Made by a program: the position numbers and the translations under genes. The notes beneath the pieces were generated by a model. It made no database searches. It was given only the letters and a program-made list of their open reading frames with translations, and was not told the DNA's origin. Shown here piece after piece: positions 38,144 through 50,465 of a stretch of 64,000 nt of DNA (position 1 is the stretch's first letter; each line of letters starts with the position of its first letter). Source of the DNA: Drosophila persimilis (lineage: Eukaryota; Arthropoda; Insecta; Diptera; Drosophilidae); NCBI RefSeq assembly GCF_003286085.1, contig NW_020825359.1, forward strand, positions 781,501-845,500, in the 5' to 3' direction.

Positions 38144-40572
38144 GTAAACGAATCCGAAAATCATTATCGGTCGTTCGAGTCAAGGAAATTAGCAAACGAA
38201 ACAATTAGCTAACCGAATGCTAAATATTGTAGAGTTCATTCGATGGCACCCAAGAGAACACAATAGAGAACAGAGTAGAGAACTCTAGACGAATGTTGGT
38301 GGAAATATTTGAGAATTCCCGCAAAAGTGTTTCATTTAATTGTTCATTCAGAAAGATTTACCAAGTGTATATCAATTTATACAGGTTTCAGAGATCTTAT
38401 ACACATTGAGCAACTTTGGGAGATCGTTTCAGTGCGTCATTTGCCAGGTTCTGGCATATTTTGTTTAGACGAAATTAGCTTAAAAAAATTTGTTTGGTTG
38501 ATCAGATTTTCAATCTAGAGATTTTCAACCCAATTTTGTCGGCACATCTCTGGCTGGGATTCCCATGCACAGGCAATGTACCAAGTATATCAAATGCGAT
38601 ATGACCATGCAACCTAAAGGCGCAATGTCTCACTTTTATGTGCTAATTAATTTGAGATATGCAAAAGCGCAAAAACAAAGCAAATGCTGCACCATAAACG
38701 ATCTGAGAGGCACAATCTCTGAATCCCCTCTTGAGTCTCCCTCCCATATGGCACATGCGCTCGTATGTATATGCATCGACTGACATTGAAGTCTGTCTGG
38801 GAGTCTCGGAGTCTGGGACCCCGTCCAAGTCCGAGGTATTTCATTCACACGCAGTTTTTCCAGTTATGCGGCTGCGAAAAAGACAATCGTAATAAATAAT
38901 ACTCATAGTCGTAGTCGCAGTCGTAGTCGCAGTGTAAACTGGAACCGAATACGATTCTTGTCCGTGGTGTACGTAGTATATGCGAGTGCCTCGTAGATAT
39001 CCACTTGGGATTGGATTTCATCATCTTTGGATCTCTCTCTGTCTCTGATGGAAAGGGAAATTCGAAATGGTAATGGAAATGAAAATGGAAATGGGGCTGT
39101 ACTTGTACCTGGCACGAAGGCCAGGTGAAGGGCTGCCATTCCATAATTTCCGGAAGCGTAGAGTAGTACGCATCGAGGTCGGGGACCATCTCGAAGTTCT
39201 CGTATAGTAGCATAAAGCGTGTAGATTCTTATACATATATACAAAATAAGAAATGATGTGGAAACGAAACGAAACGGATCGCTGCAGTCCACCCACAGAG
39301 CTAAATGCTACGAGACTCTCTCTGCCAGTACCTCTGCTCGCGCCACTGCCGCTGCCGCTGCATCTGCCTCTGCCTCTGCCGGGCTGTCATCTCGATACTG
39401 TAACATTAACGGATGGCGTTACGCTGCCGTTACCGTTTCGGTTCCTGTTCTCCTTCATTGCACATTCGTGCACCGCCTGTCCTCTGGCTTCCCACCAGGT
39501 TCAATCGATGCGCGATAAGGTCATCGTAGATTTGTTGTTCCTTTTCGCCTAATGAATAAAGTGAAAGATTGCGCCCATAAATCACAAATTGAAAACACAA
39601 TATGAAGTGGAGCCGAAAGAAATGCAGGTGCCAGAGCCAGAGCCAGATCCGTAGCTATGTTAATTAACAGCTGTTTGGCTGGTTTTGCTGCACGTGACCG
39701 GGCAGCAGGCCATTACCATTAACCAAATTGAATTATTGTGTGCTTGCTGTAAACGCTTTACACTGTATTTACATATGTATTTGTGCTTTCAATTTGTTCG
39801 GCTTGCTCGTGCGTGTGCCCCGAACGTGTTTGATCCTAACAGGCAGTCAACGGGCCATTGCATTTGCTCTTCGCTTACAGTTCGTTTGCCTGTTCTCTTA
39901 CATTATCCTAACAGACCGATAACAGCCGTAACATTACGGTGGACAGGCGTGAGAGGCAACAGCTGGGTGCCATGACAGGTTTCAAAATATTCATTTTATT
40001 TCCCCAATTATTTATTAATAAAAGTGTCGCGATGTTCCGATGCCGATGCCAATGCGCTGCGCTGCGCTGCTCTGTCTGCGCTGGTGGGGGATTTTTTTTA
40101 TTATTTTTTTTTTCACGCCTTCAGCATTTTGGCTAGTTCTCGCATTTCTCGACTATTTTGGGTATAATTTTTTATTAATCAATTATGGCGCTGTTTGTCT
40201 CGCCAATTAGATCTCGATTGTTTGGGGGCACATGCATACATAAATATACATACATACATATGTACGTACATACATGTACATAGTATCTGTGGGAGCAGAT
40301 CGTTTATTCAATTACTCCTCAATGGTCGCCTTGCGTCCCCAATTGAGCGATACCGAAGGGAGACCCAATTCGACACGGGGTTAAAGATGTAACAAAGATT
40401 TCACCTAATGTAATATCTTTCTCACTCTTTCCATCTCTCTGTAATTGCAGATCGCTAAGCAAGGCACACACAACTGTACTTTTCTAAGCAGCCCTTGGCA
40501 GCACACAAATCGATCAATTTAATTTCCTTTTTGCTACGCGCACAAAAAGCCAACAAAAACTTGAACTATAGA

Positions 40573-43242
40573 ATGGTAGAAGGTGATTCTGCAAAAGGTA
40601 AAAGCGAATGTAAGTATCCCTTGCTGAAGCACAGCCAGGAGCCAACCATTCGATCATTGATTCTAATGTACGGGAACAACCCCTGTCCCATCCTATCTCA
40701 TCCACAGCCTATAATGTAGAAGCTGGACTACAGCCGAACTACAATCAGAGCGCAGCAAGCAATCCATCAAACCATTCGACTGGCAACGCGACTGGCAACG
40801 CCAACGCCAATCCGCACATCGACAACCGAGCGATCATCCAGCCATATTCCCTGGGCACAGGCGCCAAGCAGCCGGAGTATCAGTTTGCGGCAGACAATCG
40901 CGGCTACGAGCCGGACACGACCACCACCAATGGCAAGCAGGACGTAGAGCGTGCGGTGGGCGGCGCTGCCGGCGACAGCAGCACCACCGAACACAATGGC
41001 AATGGCAATGGCAAGGACAAGGGGCGGAAGGGCAAGAAGGGGGCACCGCTCCCGGAGCCAACGAGTCCGATAGTCGCCAACTTCGAGCGGGCCATCGAGC
41101 TGTGCGGCTATGGCAAGTTCCACTATATACTGCTGGCCATTTGCGGCCTGGTCAGTACATCGGAGGAAATGGACGTCATCTCGATGTCGTTCATCCTGCC
41201 GTCGGCCGAGTGTGACCTGGATCTCAATACGGAGACCAAGGGTTGGCTCAATTCGATCATCTTTATTGGCATGATGGTGGGCGCCTATTTCTGGGGCAGC
41301 ATCGCCGACAGCTTTGGCCGCAAGAAGGTGCTGATTGTCATCTCGTTCATGAATGCCTTTTGCATTGTCGCGTCGTCGTTTTCGCAAACTTACTCGTTTT
41401 TCATGCTGTTTCGATTTCTCAATGGCGCAGCGTAAGTATCTCGATCACCCGATCAGCCGAACACCCGAAGACCGAATCTCTCCCAGCAAGTAACCCTCCC
41501 CGCCCAGCCTATTCTCTACCATCTCCCATCATCCATTATCGATCAGTGTTGTTCGAGTGACACACGGGCCCCAACCCCGGGGCAGGGTGTTAATTCAATT
41601 AACTTTGTTATAAATAACAACAAAATATTTGAGCCACAATATCGTGACTGTTTATGCTAATTAAAGGCTCGAATCCGAGTCCGAGTCCGAGTCCGCGTCC
41701 GCGTCCGAAACCATTGCTGCCACAACCAAACAGAAAAAAAAAAACCACAGACGCAAACGAAATTGGAAAATCTCGGTGCGACCCCTTTGGGCAGGCCTTG
41801 GCCCCCTGGCTATGATTTACTTCGTAAATTAGTCATCCATCATCATCCACGCTCATATTGATCATTATTTTTCCCAATCGTCTGCTAATTACTTGAGCGC
41901 ACTCCCAGAAATATTTCGCAATGTTCGGCCAGTCCAGGCCAGGCCATTCCATAGACATTGGTCATAGTGGGGTATAAAGGACCTGGACCTGGACGTGGAC
42001 CTGAACATGGACCTGGGCTGCTGCAAGAGAAGATTCGAGACTCGAGACTCTTTTGAACTGTGAACATTTGTGAATGTTATTTGTGTTGTCTTTCGTTTCA
42101 GGCTCGGAGGCAGTGGTCCTGTCATCTGGTCGTACTTTGCCGAATTCCAACCGAAAGCGAAACGAGGCTCCATGTTGAGCTTCATGGCTGCCTTCTGGAC
42201 CTTTGGTAACCTGTTTGTGGCCGGCCTGGCCTGGCTGATCATACCCACGGACATTGGCTTCAAGACCCCATATTTCACATACAATTCGTGGCGCATCTTC
42301 CTGCTGGTCTGCTCGCTGCCATCCTTCCTGGTCGGCTTCCTGCTCTTCTACCTGCCCGAGTCGCCCAAATTTCTGCTGACGCGCGGCAAGAAGGATCGCG
42401 CCCTGGCCATCTTCCGCGGCATCTTTGTGACCAACACCCGCAAGCGGCCGGACGAGTACATGGTCTACGATCTGGAGGTGGACGAAAAGCTGCTCGAGAG
42501 CTCGGCCAACAGCAAGAACAAGTACTCGCGCATGGTCAGCGGCATGGTGGACCACAGTCGTGCCCTCTTCAAGTCGCCCATCCTCAGATTCACCATAGTC
42601 TCGATCACCATTAACTTTACATTCCACATTGGCTACTACGGACTGTTGATGTGGTTCCCAGAGCTGTTCAATCGCTTCGAGGAGTATGAGAAGGCCTTCC
42701 CCGACTCGTCGGCCGGCGTCTGTACGGTCACCGAGTATGTGGTGGGCATTGCCCGCGAGAGTGCCAACAACGGCACCTGCTCGTCGGACATACCCCAGTC
42801 GGTGTTCATGGAGTCGCTCATCTCGCTCGCCTCTGCGCTGCCCGCCAACCTGCTGGCCATCCTCGGCATGGACATGCTGGGGCGGAAGTTCTTCCTGATT
42901 GCCGGCACCATGACCGCCGGCATTTGCTCGGCCCTCATGTACTTTGTGCGCAGCTCTCTGCAGAATCTCATCGTGTCGGCGATCTTCAGCGGGGCCATCT
43001 CGGCAGCCAATGCCGCCCTCGACTGTCTCATCACCGAAGTATTCCCCACCAAGCTGCGGGCCACCGGCGTGGCCATCTCCATGGTGGCGGCCCGTCTCGG
43101 CGGCATCATTGGCAACATTGTCATTGCCCAGCTGCTGGACAACTACTGTCCCTCGCCGACGTTCATTGTCTCGGGCCTGCTCATCGGCGGCGGTCTCATG
43201 TGCCTCCTGTTGCCCAATACGACGCGGAAGGAGCTCAACTAA
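40573..43242 (+). CDS. CG3168: SV2-like major facilitator transporter (CG3168 orthologue)
   Basis: The exons are 40573-40609, 40708-41431 and 42102-43242, with donors GTAAGT/GTAAGT and acceptors CCACAG/TTTCAG, giving 633 residues. The exon carrying the ATG begins at an acceptor ending 40450, so leader exons lie upstream. Residues 1-145 are a polar cytoplasmic N-terminus with Asn/Gly/Thr-rich and Lys-rich (KDKGRKGKKG) parts. Twelve helices follow. Family marks are SFGRKK between helices 2 and 3 and PESPKFLLTRGKK after helix 6. A large extracellular loop with NGT and cysteines (CTVTEY, CSSD) precedes helix 7, as in synaptic vesicle glycoprotein 2. Substrate is unknown for the fly protein. A 429-codon antisense open frame is a GC-bias shadow. 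The gene symbol rests on family, length and its position next to RpL17, so is slightly less sure than the family call. Confidence 0.85.
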
Positions 43243-45006
43243 GAACATCAATCAGTGGTGTCCTGTCTGTCTCCTGTCCTGGTGCTACAAATCGCCACCA
43301 AATAATACCACAAATCGCCAAAAAAGAGAAAAATATACATACATATATATAGCAACCGATCAGCAGAGCAGCTGCAGAAATACGAACAGGAACGCCCCAC
43401 ACCCCACACCCCACACCCTAGGACCCACAATTTCCATTTTCCTCCCCTTAGCCCTTTGCCCCTTGACCTTCGCCCCATTCCCCAACGGGAAAGGAAGCGG
43501 TGGTTGTATCTGTGTATATATGGTGTGTGCTATAGAACACGACTATTTGTATCATCAGTAATTATTATACGATAGCGATAACGATAGCGATATTTCTTGT
43601 GTGTGGTCTAATTTTAACGCCTTTTACAAATGTCTATCGGAATTTAAATCGGAATAACAAGCAACAACAAAAAACAAAACAAACTAACAAAGAAGCCCCT
43701 AAGCCAGCGAGAAGATATAGCAGCTAGGATCGATTGCGATCGATTTATGTACGATATTGTATGTACGATATGTATTTTGTGTATTAGTGGTAGTAAGTAA
43801 CATATATACATACATATACATATTTGGCAAGCGCCGGCGCCGGCTGAAGCAACAGCAGATGGTGAGACGACACCAAAGGTGGCCAAAATCGAAATGAAAA
43901 CCCAACCGAAACTCCCTCTGCTGTCAATTATTGTTTGTTATTATTGCTATTTAATAATACATATTATATAGAACACACATACGTATATAACCTTATCTTT
44001 ATATAACCATTTTATATAACATATAGTATACATATGTATATGTACCATATGTATGTGGGGGGACTTATACATATGCGCGTATAATCCTCCCGGTTGTATC
44101 GAGTTTGAGGCTACTTTCTCGCAATAATTGTTGTCGACGGATTCATTAAGAAATCATAACTTTATTTCGTTCATTCGTCTTATATTTAATTTACACAGTG
44201 TTTTATAATTTTCTCTTCTCTCGCTTTCGTTTAATCCGCGCACCGAGAACACAACCTCTCTCTCTCGTAGCTCAAACTCTTCTCCTTTTCGATTACTCGA
44301 TCTTAGTTTCTATTCGATTATTTCCTCTCTCTATGTTAATGATACTCCCGTTACTGCCTTTCCTACATGTATGTATATATATATTTTTTTTGTTTTTTTT
44401 TTCTCGTCGTCATATGGGACAAATCACAGGAAGTGAAGGAATATTTGTAAAATTTAGTTATGTCATTACAAGTTACGCTACATATACATACATACATACA
44501 TACTATGTACAAGAAAAAACCAAATAAAAAAAAGAACAAACCACAAGATTGCTGTGTATTTGAATTGGGGTCAAAATTCCACATACAGATCCAAAAGGCT
44601 TCTCAGCGACTGACACGTTCCACCCACATAGCCGGGATAGACATCAGCACGAATCGCGCATCTGCGGATTGGAACACGCGACTTGCCCAATATTTATTTG
44701 CTCAATGAATCTCCAACGGGCTGGGGCAAATATTGACGAGGACGTGGAGCTGGAGCTGGCCAGCAGGCCGGAATTAGTGTTAATTAAATAAATACACGGC
44801 CAGATTCGCAGACTCACAGATTCAACACGAGAATGCTAGGCTTCATCTCCAATTTAGCCATACAAACAGATCAGATCTCTGCTCTGTAAGCATGTCTGTA
44901 TTCTTCCATTCTTAAATATAATAGAAAATAATATCTAGTAGTACATACATATGTACATATATGATAGAGAGATAAGTATATTCTGAGCACACACAATTAT
45001 TTATAG
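43243..45006. other. CG3168 3' UTR and intergenic DNA
   Basis: The CG3168 3' UTR begins here; its end was not fixed. The rest is AT-rich with CATA/TATG runs. No gene seen. Confidence 0.5.
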
Positions 45007-45202
45007 TAGTGTTGGGTAAACATTGCTCATTTTGATGAACATGTTCACTTGTTCTTGTTCAAAGAACAAGTGAGCAAAAAAGAACAAGTGAGCAAAAAAG
45101 AACAAGTGAGCAAAAAAGAACAGTTTGGAAGGAATATGTTCAGTTGCTCACTTAAGTGAACAACTCTTTTTTGTTCACTCACTCATGAGCAACACAACAC
45201 TA
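45007..45202 (+). mobile_element. hAT-type MITE, 196 bp, with 8-bp target-site duplication
   Basis: The terminal inverted repeats TAGTGTTG (45007-45014) and CAACACTA (45195-45202) extend inward imperfectly (TTGCTCAT on both arms). They are flanked by ATTTATAG (left) and ATTAATAG (right), an 8-bp duplication with one mismatch, as hAT elements make. The interior folds back strongly (GTTCACTTGTTCTTG against AGAACAAGTGAGC) and has an 18-bp tandem repeat. It is non-coding. Confidence 0.8.
45063..45116 (+). repeat. Three perfect 18-bp repeats inside the hAT MITE
   Basis: AGAACAAGTGAGCAAAAA is repeated three times without a mismatch (45063, 45081, 45099), followed by a partial fourth unit, AGAACAG. 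Confidence 0.95.
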
Positions 45203-45671
45203 ATTAATAGGGATGTACAAAAAATCCTGAAATTTATTTATGGTGAGACATATAAATACCTTATGTTTTCTTTTACTTTCCAAATCCTTTAATGTCCTGT
45301 AGATTTTGTGGATAAATTCGTTGGGATGTGGATGTGAGTATTTTAGGAAAGCACAGCTTTTAGTTTTGTATTTGTGCTTTTGGAATAGATACTTATGCGA
45401 TTTAATTCTGAAATTCCATTGCATTATTCAAATCTTAATGTCGAGTCACGTCTGCCGCTTATAATAAAAGTATAACATGATTTTAACAATTAATCCAACT
45501 ACAGTTTTTAATGCACATCCATAAATTGTAGATTGCTAGTAACCTCCCCAGCATCGGGCATCGGATATCTTTGGTGTCATTCAGATAGGAGGATGTAGGA
45601 CTCGTAGCACTCCCATCACACCGATATTGGTACAGATATGATATCATACATATGGTATATTATATATCTCA

Positions 45672-45994
45672 TGTGGAGTCATTGGATGATCAGGGAGGAT
45701 TTCTTTTCATGCCATCGGCTACCCTTGCAGAGCCCAAGGAACTGGCACACAAATTGGACATGGAACCACTGCAGGCTACGGAGGAGAACCAACCAAACCT
45801 TTCCTCATACACAAATTTTGCTGTGACGAAGGACCGGGCCCTGGACAGACTGAGAAGCTGTGCCTCGGTCTGAGAACTTCCTTACAGAACATGGAAGCGA
45901 TCCAGGGGAAATCCTTAAACTACAGCAGACTTCCCAAGGTAATGAAGGCGAGGCCGGAGCAGAGGAGTCGCCAGAGAAGGATACTTCCACATAG
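45672..45994 (+). pseudogene. Broken coding fragment of unknown origin
   Basis: A coding-like frame runs SHVESLDDQGGFLFMPS onward to DRLRSCASV, where it hits TGA at 45871. Moving one base (frame from 45869) it continues as SENFLTEHGSDPGEILKLQQ and ends with an acidic tail at TAG 45992-45994. The two frames together look like the C-terminus of a soluble protein interrupted by a one-base shift. There is no GT-AG intron to explain the junction. The parent gene was not recognised. It lies within the interval where synteny to D. melanogaster breaks, so it may be debris of a rearrangement. Confidence 0.45.
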
Positions 45995-45999
45995 CCACA

Positions 46000-46595
46000 A
46001 CGTTTTCTGTTGTTCAATGTGCATTCCACTTATTTTTGATCATTTTGCCTGGACTTACCGCCCCCGCAGGACAATCATGACCCATGTTAGCGTGACTTTG
46101 TCCTTGCATTCGCATACAACATCTTGAGGTTTGCTCGGATGGGATAGATCCCATCAATCAGTAAATAATGACCATACATAAAACATATCATAATTGGAGC
46201 CATATATCTTAAGTATTATGGTACTTGGTGGGGATAGAGCCCATTCCGAACGGAATGGAGATGTATGGACGCTTGGGGAGCACATAATTGCGAGACAGCC
46301 GCACTGAGAACGCGCTAGAAGAACTACAGAGAATGAATATTGCAATATTTCAACGTGAACTGAAATGTATTCATAGTGATTGACTGGGCTGTGATGATTA
46401 CAATTAGAGTTAGGCATTATACGACCGCAAGAATACTTCAGATAGAATGCAAATGTGGCTGCCCTGCAGCATCGTAGGAGTATTAAGTTAATCCTAAATC
46501 TATTAGTCTTTGGCTCAAGCGTCGCGTTCGTAGTTCTGCTACTGCTACTGCTACTGCTTTCGATAGTCATCATTGGTCACGTTACGAGGGCGACG
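46000..46595. other. Downstream flank of Seipin
   Basis: No gene was recognised. The Seipin 3' UTR (minus strand) enters here from 46595 downward. Confidence 0.5.
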
Positions 46596-47854
46596 TCATT
46601 GGTCGGTCCGTTTCGTTTTGCGCTGACGCAGTGCATCCTTGGCGTCCCGGCCATGGCTGTGCTTGTCCAGGGACTTTTCCACCATCAGATCATCGGCATC
46701 GCCACCACCAACATCGGCTATGTCAGACTTCTCGTCCAGCGAGAGAAGATCGTCGTCGCGCAGGCTACTCATGCTCGTGCTGGAAAGGATCACACTGCCT
46801 GCACCGGACTGCAGCGTGTTCGTGAGCCGTGCGTACTTGATTTGTAAACTGTGCAGCCAGCTGGCGTCGGACCAGTGGTACCAGCTGAGCAGAAAAACGA
46901 CCAATATAAAGAATAGATTGGTGCTAATGGCTGGAAATGGATCAGGCGCAAACAGAACAAAATAGAATTAGATGATAGTCGCCTTCCAGCGTGCCAACTC
47001 AATTTAAACATACCCACTATGGCCGAGAGGACGGGCCAATTAAACATTATATAGCGCAGGCCGGTAAAATCAGCCACTATGTGAAGGGTGACCGTATAGA
47101 ACTGGATCTTCTGCGACTGTATCTCCACGTAGACATCGGTGATGGGGTGCTGTCGCTCCTCCAGATAGCGTGAGAATATCTCGACGGGCACCTGCTGGAA
47201 CTCCTCCTTCCAGCCGAGCACATACAGGGGACTGAGGGCCCACGTGGATATCATACGGATGAGCGGTGATCGATAGCGCATCATTGCCGAGCGGCAGGAG
47301 TGGCCGCGCAGCATAGAGTCATAGTCGCGCATTTCAGCGCACACCATGAACATTCCCAGCTCAAGATTCTGAGGCGACTCTGGCATATCAATGTTCACGA
47401 TAACCTTGTACGCCTGGCCCACCATCAGCAGCTGTTGCTTCTTGGTCAGCGAGACGTGGGCGTGGGGAAAGGTGCAAGGCGTACTTGTCTCCAGGCATGT
47501 TCTACATTTGGTCAGATAATCGTTATAGAATGGAATCGGGAACGTCCAGTCGGAATTGCTCTTTACTTACTTGAACTGCATGTGCACGGGACGCGTGTGC
47601 GAAATGGCCGGCATGTAGATATAGTAGAAGGCCGCGTACATGAACACTGCCAGCCAGATGATCAGGACGACGGCAAAAGCGATCAGTCCCAGGCGCAGCA
47701 CCAGCTCCCGCACAGTTCCGACCTTCTCGTCCGCTTTGCTGCGCACCCGATCGTACACATTCCACCCCACATTTAGAGCTGGCCGGACCAAAAAGCGTCG
47801 CCCCAGGCCCAACGGATCGAAGCAGAACACGATGAAGCGCAGCAGGAAGTTCAT
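46596..47854 (-). CDS. Seipin: Seipin, ER lipid-droplet assembly protein
   Basis: The exons are 47854-47571, 47501-47014 and 46930-46596 (introns of 69 and 83 bp), giving 368 residues from the ATG at 47854. An in-frame ATG at 47932 would add 26 residues. I prefer the inner one because the family start resembles MNFLLRFIVFCFDPLG. The protein has an N-terminal membrane helix (about residues 56-81), a conserved lumenal beta-sandwich domain (for example VIVNIDMPESPQN and PLYVLGWKEEF), a second helix crossing the last intron, and an acidic, low-complexity cytoplasmic tail. Seipin oligomers sit at ER-lipid droplet contacts and control droplet growth and phospholipid synthesis. The gene is head-to-head with Tsp3A. 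Confidence 0.94.
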
Positions 47855-48608
47855 GATGTTGTTGGCCTTGACCGAAGCGAATCGAGCAGCGAATGCACCA
47901 CACAAACTGAGGCGTCGCCAAGTTGACAGCAACTAAATACGGTTATTGTTATTGCCGTGCAATAAGTATTCTGTACGTATCAACCGATTGCTTATCGACT
48001 TGATAGTGGACCGACCGGCTTTCGGTTTTGGGCTATTGCTAGATTTGCCCGGCCCTCTCGCTCGCACGCACGCTTGCCCCTATGGCCCAGAGCTGATTCA
48101 TGTGCTCTGAAAGAGTCCGCCCGCCGTCGATAGCAAGCGCTAGACGTTGTACCAGCTCAAAGGTCAACGGCAGCGACAACAGCGCAACAGGCAGCAGATT
48201 TGAGCTTTTGGATTTCTGGCATTCGTTGCCGGCGCTTTCAATTATTATTGTTGAGATGATCAGATTTCGGATAGCAACAACATCCACTATTTATTTAGTT
48301 AGTCAGTCAGCCGGTTGTGGGATCGGATCATTCATCGTGACCGAACATCGAATGCCGAAAAATATCATTATCCTCAACCAATTACACATATAACTGCAAT
48401 ATATAAGGTGGATAAACAAGTAAATATATGCTTGAATATACTTTTTTCATACTAATACAAGTCGAACAAATAAAATATATTTAAATTTAAATGTTCTCCC
48501 GAATTTGTCGGGCTATCGATATTCGCCACCGATACACGAAACACGAGCACTCACGACACAGCCCTGGGCGATTGTTGTCATTGTCTGGAATTTTTTTATA
48601 CATACACA
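47855..48608. other. Seipin 5' flank
   Basis: This region holds the Seipin promoter side (a TATCGACT-like DRE variant around 47,992-47,999 on the plus strand). There is a further TATCGATA-like site near 48,515. No gene was recognised. Confidence 0.4.
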
Positions 48609-49321
48609 CGTCGGCATAAGTATTTTGACAAACTACGCAACGCTTAGCGTTGAATTTTGACGAATTGCTTCGTGTTACAGCTCTCTTATCTTATTTACCG
48701 ATAAGTAAATGAATTCATAAAGTATATTGCAAATTATCTTCGTGGTTGCATTTTGCATTTTCATAATATGCTTCTTATTCTCATTCGTAATCTCATCTTG
48801 GCTGGACAAAAGTATTTTGTCAGAACTTCAATTAATTTGCATTGATCTGCTGTTGATAGAAGGCGAAACCATTATTACGGATTATCTCAGTTTAGAGATT
48901 GTAAATGCTGATAAAAATAGTTTTCGTTCAATAATTCCGAAAGGAATTCGGTGAATCTCTTAAAAATGAAATAATAGTGAAGTCCAACTCTGGTATTTCA
49001 GTGCAAAATATCAGTAGATTATAGTATATTTCACGTCTGACAATCTGCTATCAAAAAACCAACACTGCAAAAAACGCTAAACGTTGTGGCAGACCACTAA
49101 AGACAACTGCCAAGGTAGACACTTTTAATTTGCGACAATTTAAGCAGGATGTCTTGAGAACTCCTCGATCGGTTGCCAATGACTTGAAGGAAGCAGGAAA
49201 ATTTGATGTCAGTGAACGGGCAATACGCAGACGTCTTAAGGAAACTGATTTTGGAACATATATTACCAGAGCTATACTGCAAATAACACAGCGCAATAAG
49301 TTAAAGCGCCTTGAGTTTTAA
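48609..49321 (+). mobile_element. Tc1-type transposon remnant with part of the transposase N-terminal domain
   Basis: An in-frame segment at 49067-49321 encodes AKNAKRCGRPLKTTAKVDT, then SERAIRRRLKETDFGTY and a terminal NKLKRLEF. This is the typical double helix-turn-helix DNA-binding half of Tc1 transposases (GRP hook, RRRLKE recognition helix). The catalytic DDE half is missing; the frame stops at 49319-49321. Upstream, CGGCATAAGTATTTTGACAA (about 48613) resembles a Tc1 terminal repeat, and AAGTATTTTGTCAGAA recurs near 48808. It is a decayed copy, not active. Confidence 0.72.
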
Positions 49322-49329
49322 GAAGATCT

Positions 49330-49359
49330 GCACACGGCGGCGCAGCAACAGCCAAGACG
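49330..49359 (+). other. Tsp3A leader exon (3' part)
   Basis: CACACGGCGGCGCAGCAAC... ends at AGACG|GTAAGT (donor from 49360). It pairs with an acceptor after a T-run (ending 49422), giving a 63-bp leader intron and an exon that begins 34 bp before the Tsp3A ATG. Its 5' start is unknown; the Tc1 remnant ends about 10 bp upstream. Confidence 0.6.
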
Positions 49360-49456
49360 GTAAGTCCAACAATACTCGCAGCAGACAAAGAAGTACTGGA
49401 AAAAATCAAACTTTTTTTTTAGGAGAAAACCAACAGTATTAACTACAAGCAGATCA

Positions 49457-50465
49457 ATGAGTAACTATAGATACCAGAATGAAGCTGGTGGTGGAGAGCG
49501 TGGCTACAGCGGTATAGAGGTGCGCACATTTGTCAGCACTTGCGTGAAGTACATGATCTTCATGCTAAACTTCATATTCTGGCTTTTCGGTGGCCTTCTT
49601 CTGGGCATCGGCATCTACGCATTCAAGGACAAGTGGGAGCAGGCCAATGGCGGAGTCAGGCTGGAAACCATCTACGATTGGATACTCAACATTTCGCTGG
49701 TGATGATCATCACGGGAATTGTCATATTTGTGGTAAGCTTTGCTGGCTGCCTCGGAGCGTTGCGCGAAAACACCTGCCTACTGAAGTTTTACTCCATGTA
49801 CCTGCTCCTTTTCTTTCTCATGGAAATGGCCATTGGTGAGCCGAGTCGATTTCGATGTACCTTGGCGGCTCTGAACTATGAAATTCTCAATTTTAGCCAT
49901 CGTTTGCTTCGTCTTTCCGCAACATATGAACACATTCCTGGAGAAGGAGTTCACAGAAACCATTATACACTCTTATCGCGATGATCCCGATCTGCAGAAT
50001 TTTGTAGACTTTGCCCAGCAAGAGTTCAAATGCTGCGGACTTAGTAATGCTGGCTACCAGGATTGGGGTAAGTTCACGCCCATTGCAACAATATATGACT
50101 ATAGATTGAATTAAACATTAACACTCAACGGACCCACAGGTAAGAACGAGTACTTCAACTGCTCCTCACCGTCCGTGGAAAGGTGCGGGGTCCCCTATAG
50201 CTGCTGCATCAATGCCACCGACATCAGTTCGGGTCTAGTCAACATTATGTGCGGCTATGGGGTGCAGGAGCACACTGTGGTAGCCGCCAGCAAGCTCATC
50301 TGGACCAGCGCATGCATCGAAACCGTGCGCGTCTGGGCTGAACGCAACCTGTATGTGATTGCTGGTATTGCCCTGGGCATTGCTCTCATCCAGCTCCTTG
50401 TCATATATCTGGCCAAGACACTTGAGGGTCAAATCGAGCTGCAGAAGTCGCGATGGGCGGCGTGA
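49457..50465 (+). CDS. Tsp3A: Tetraspanin of the TspanC8 group (Tsp3A)
   Basis: The exons are 49457-49835, 49897-50067 and 50140-50465, with introns of 61 and 72 bp, giving 291 residues. There are four membrane helices (the first at about residues 31-54). The large extracellular loop contains KCCGLS, a NCSS site, CGVPYSCC, MCGYG and SACIE, eight cysteines in all. Eight cysteines mark the TspanC8 tetraspanins, which carry ADAM10/Kuzbanian to the surface and so influence Notch cleavage. Flies have three such genes (Tsp3A, Tsp26A, Tsp86D). The Muller A location and the neighbour Seipin favour Tsp3A. The last residues EGQIELQKSRWAA are cytoplasmic. Confidence 0.85.

Larger units (their letters stand above)
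23231..40450. other. Long non-coding region upstream of CG3168
   Basis: About 17 kb lacks any protein-coding gene I can support. It contains simple repeats (poly-G at 24609, TC at 29197, TCTGTA hexamers at 36553, GGCTCT near 37375). It also has a degenerate CTCCGAATTA-rich stretch (31741-32210) and exon-like segments with good splice sites that may be alternative CG3168 leaders. Much of the region is probably intron of that gene. This is inference from composition and splice signals. Confidence 0.5.

Noticed and set aside
41962..43251. 429-codon open frame antisense to CG3168 exon 3
   Set aside because: It mirrors a GC-rich coding exon and has Arg/Gly/His-rich low-complexity composition with no domain. 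It is the usual shadow of strong codon bias.
48727..48954. Hydrophobic 75-codon frame in the Tc1 remnant
   Set aside because: The sequence is AT-driven Ile/Phe/Leu-rich and does not match a transposase. It lies between terminal-repeat-like words and is most likely chance.
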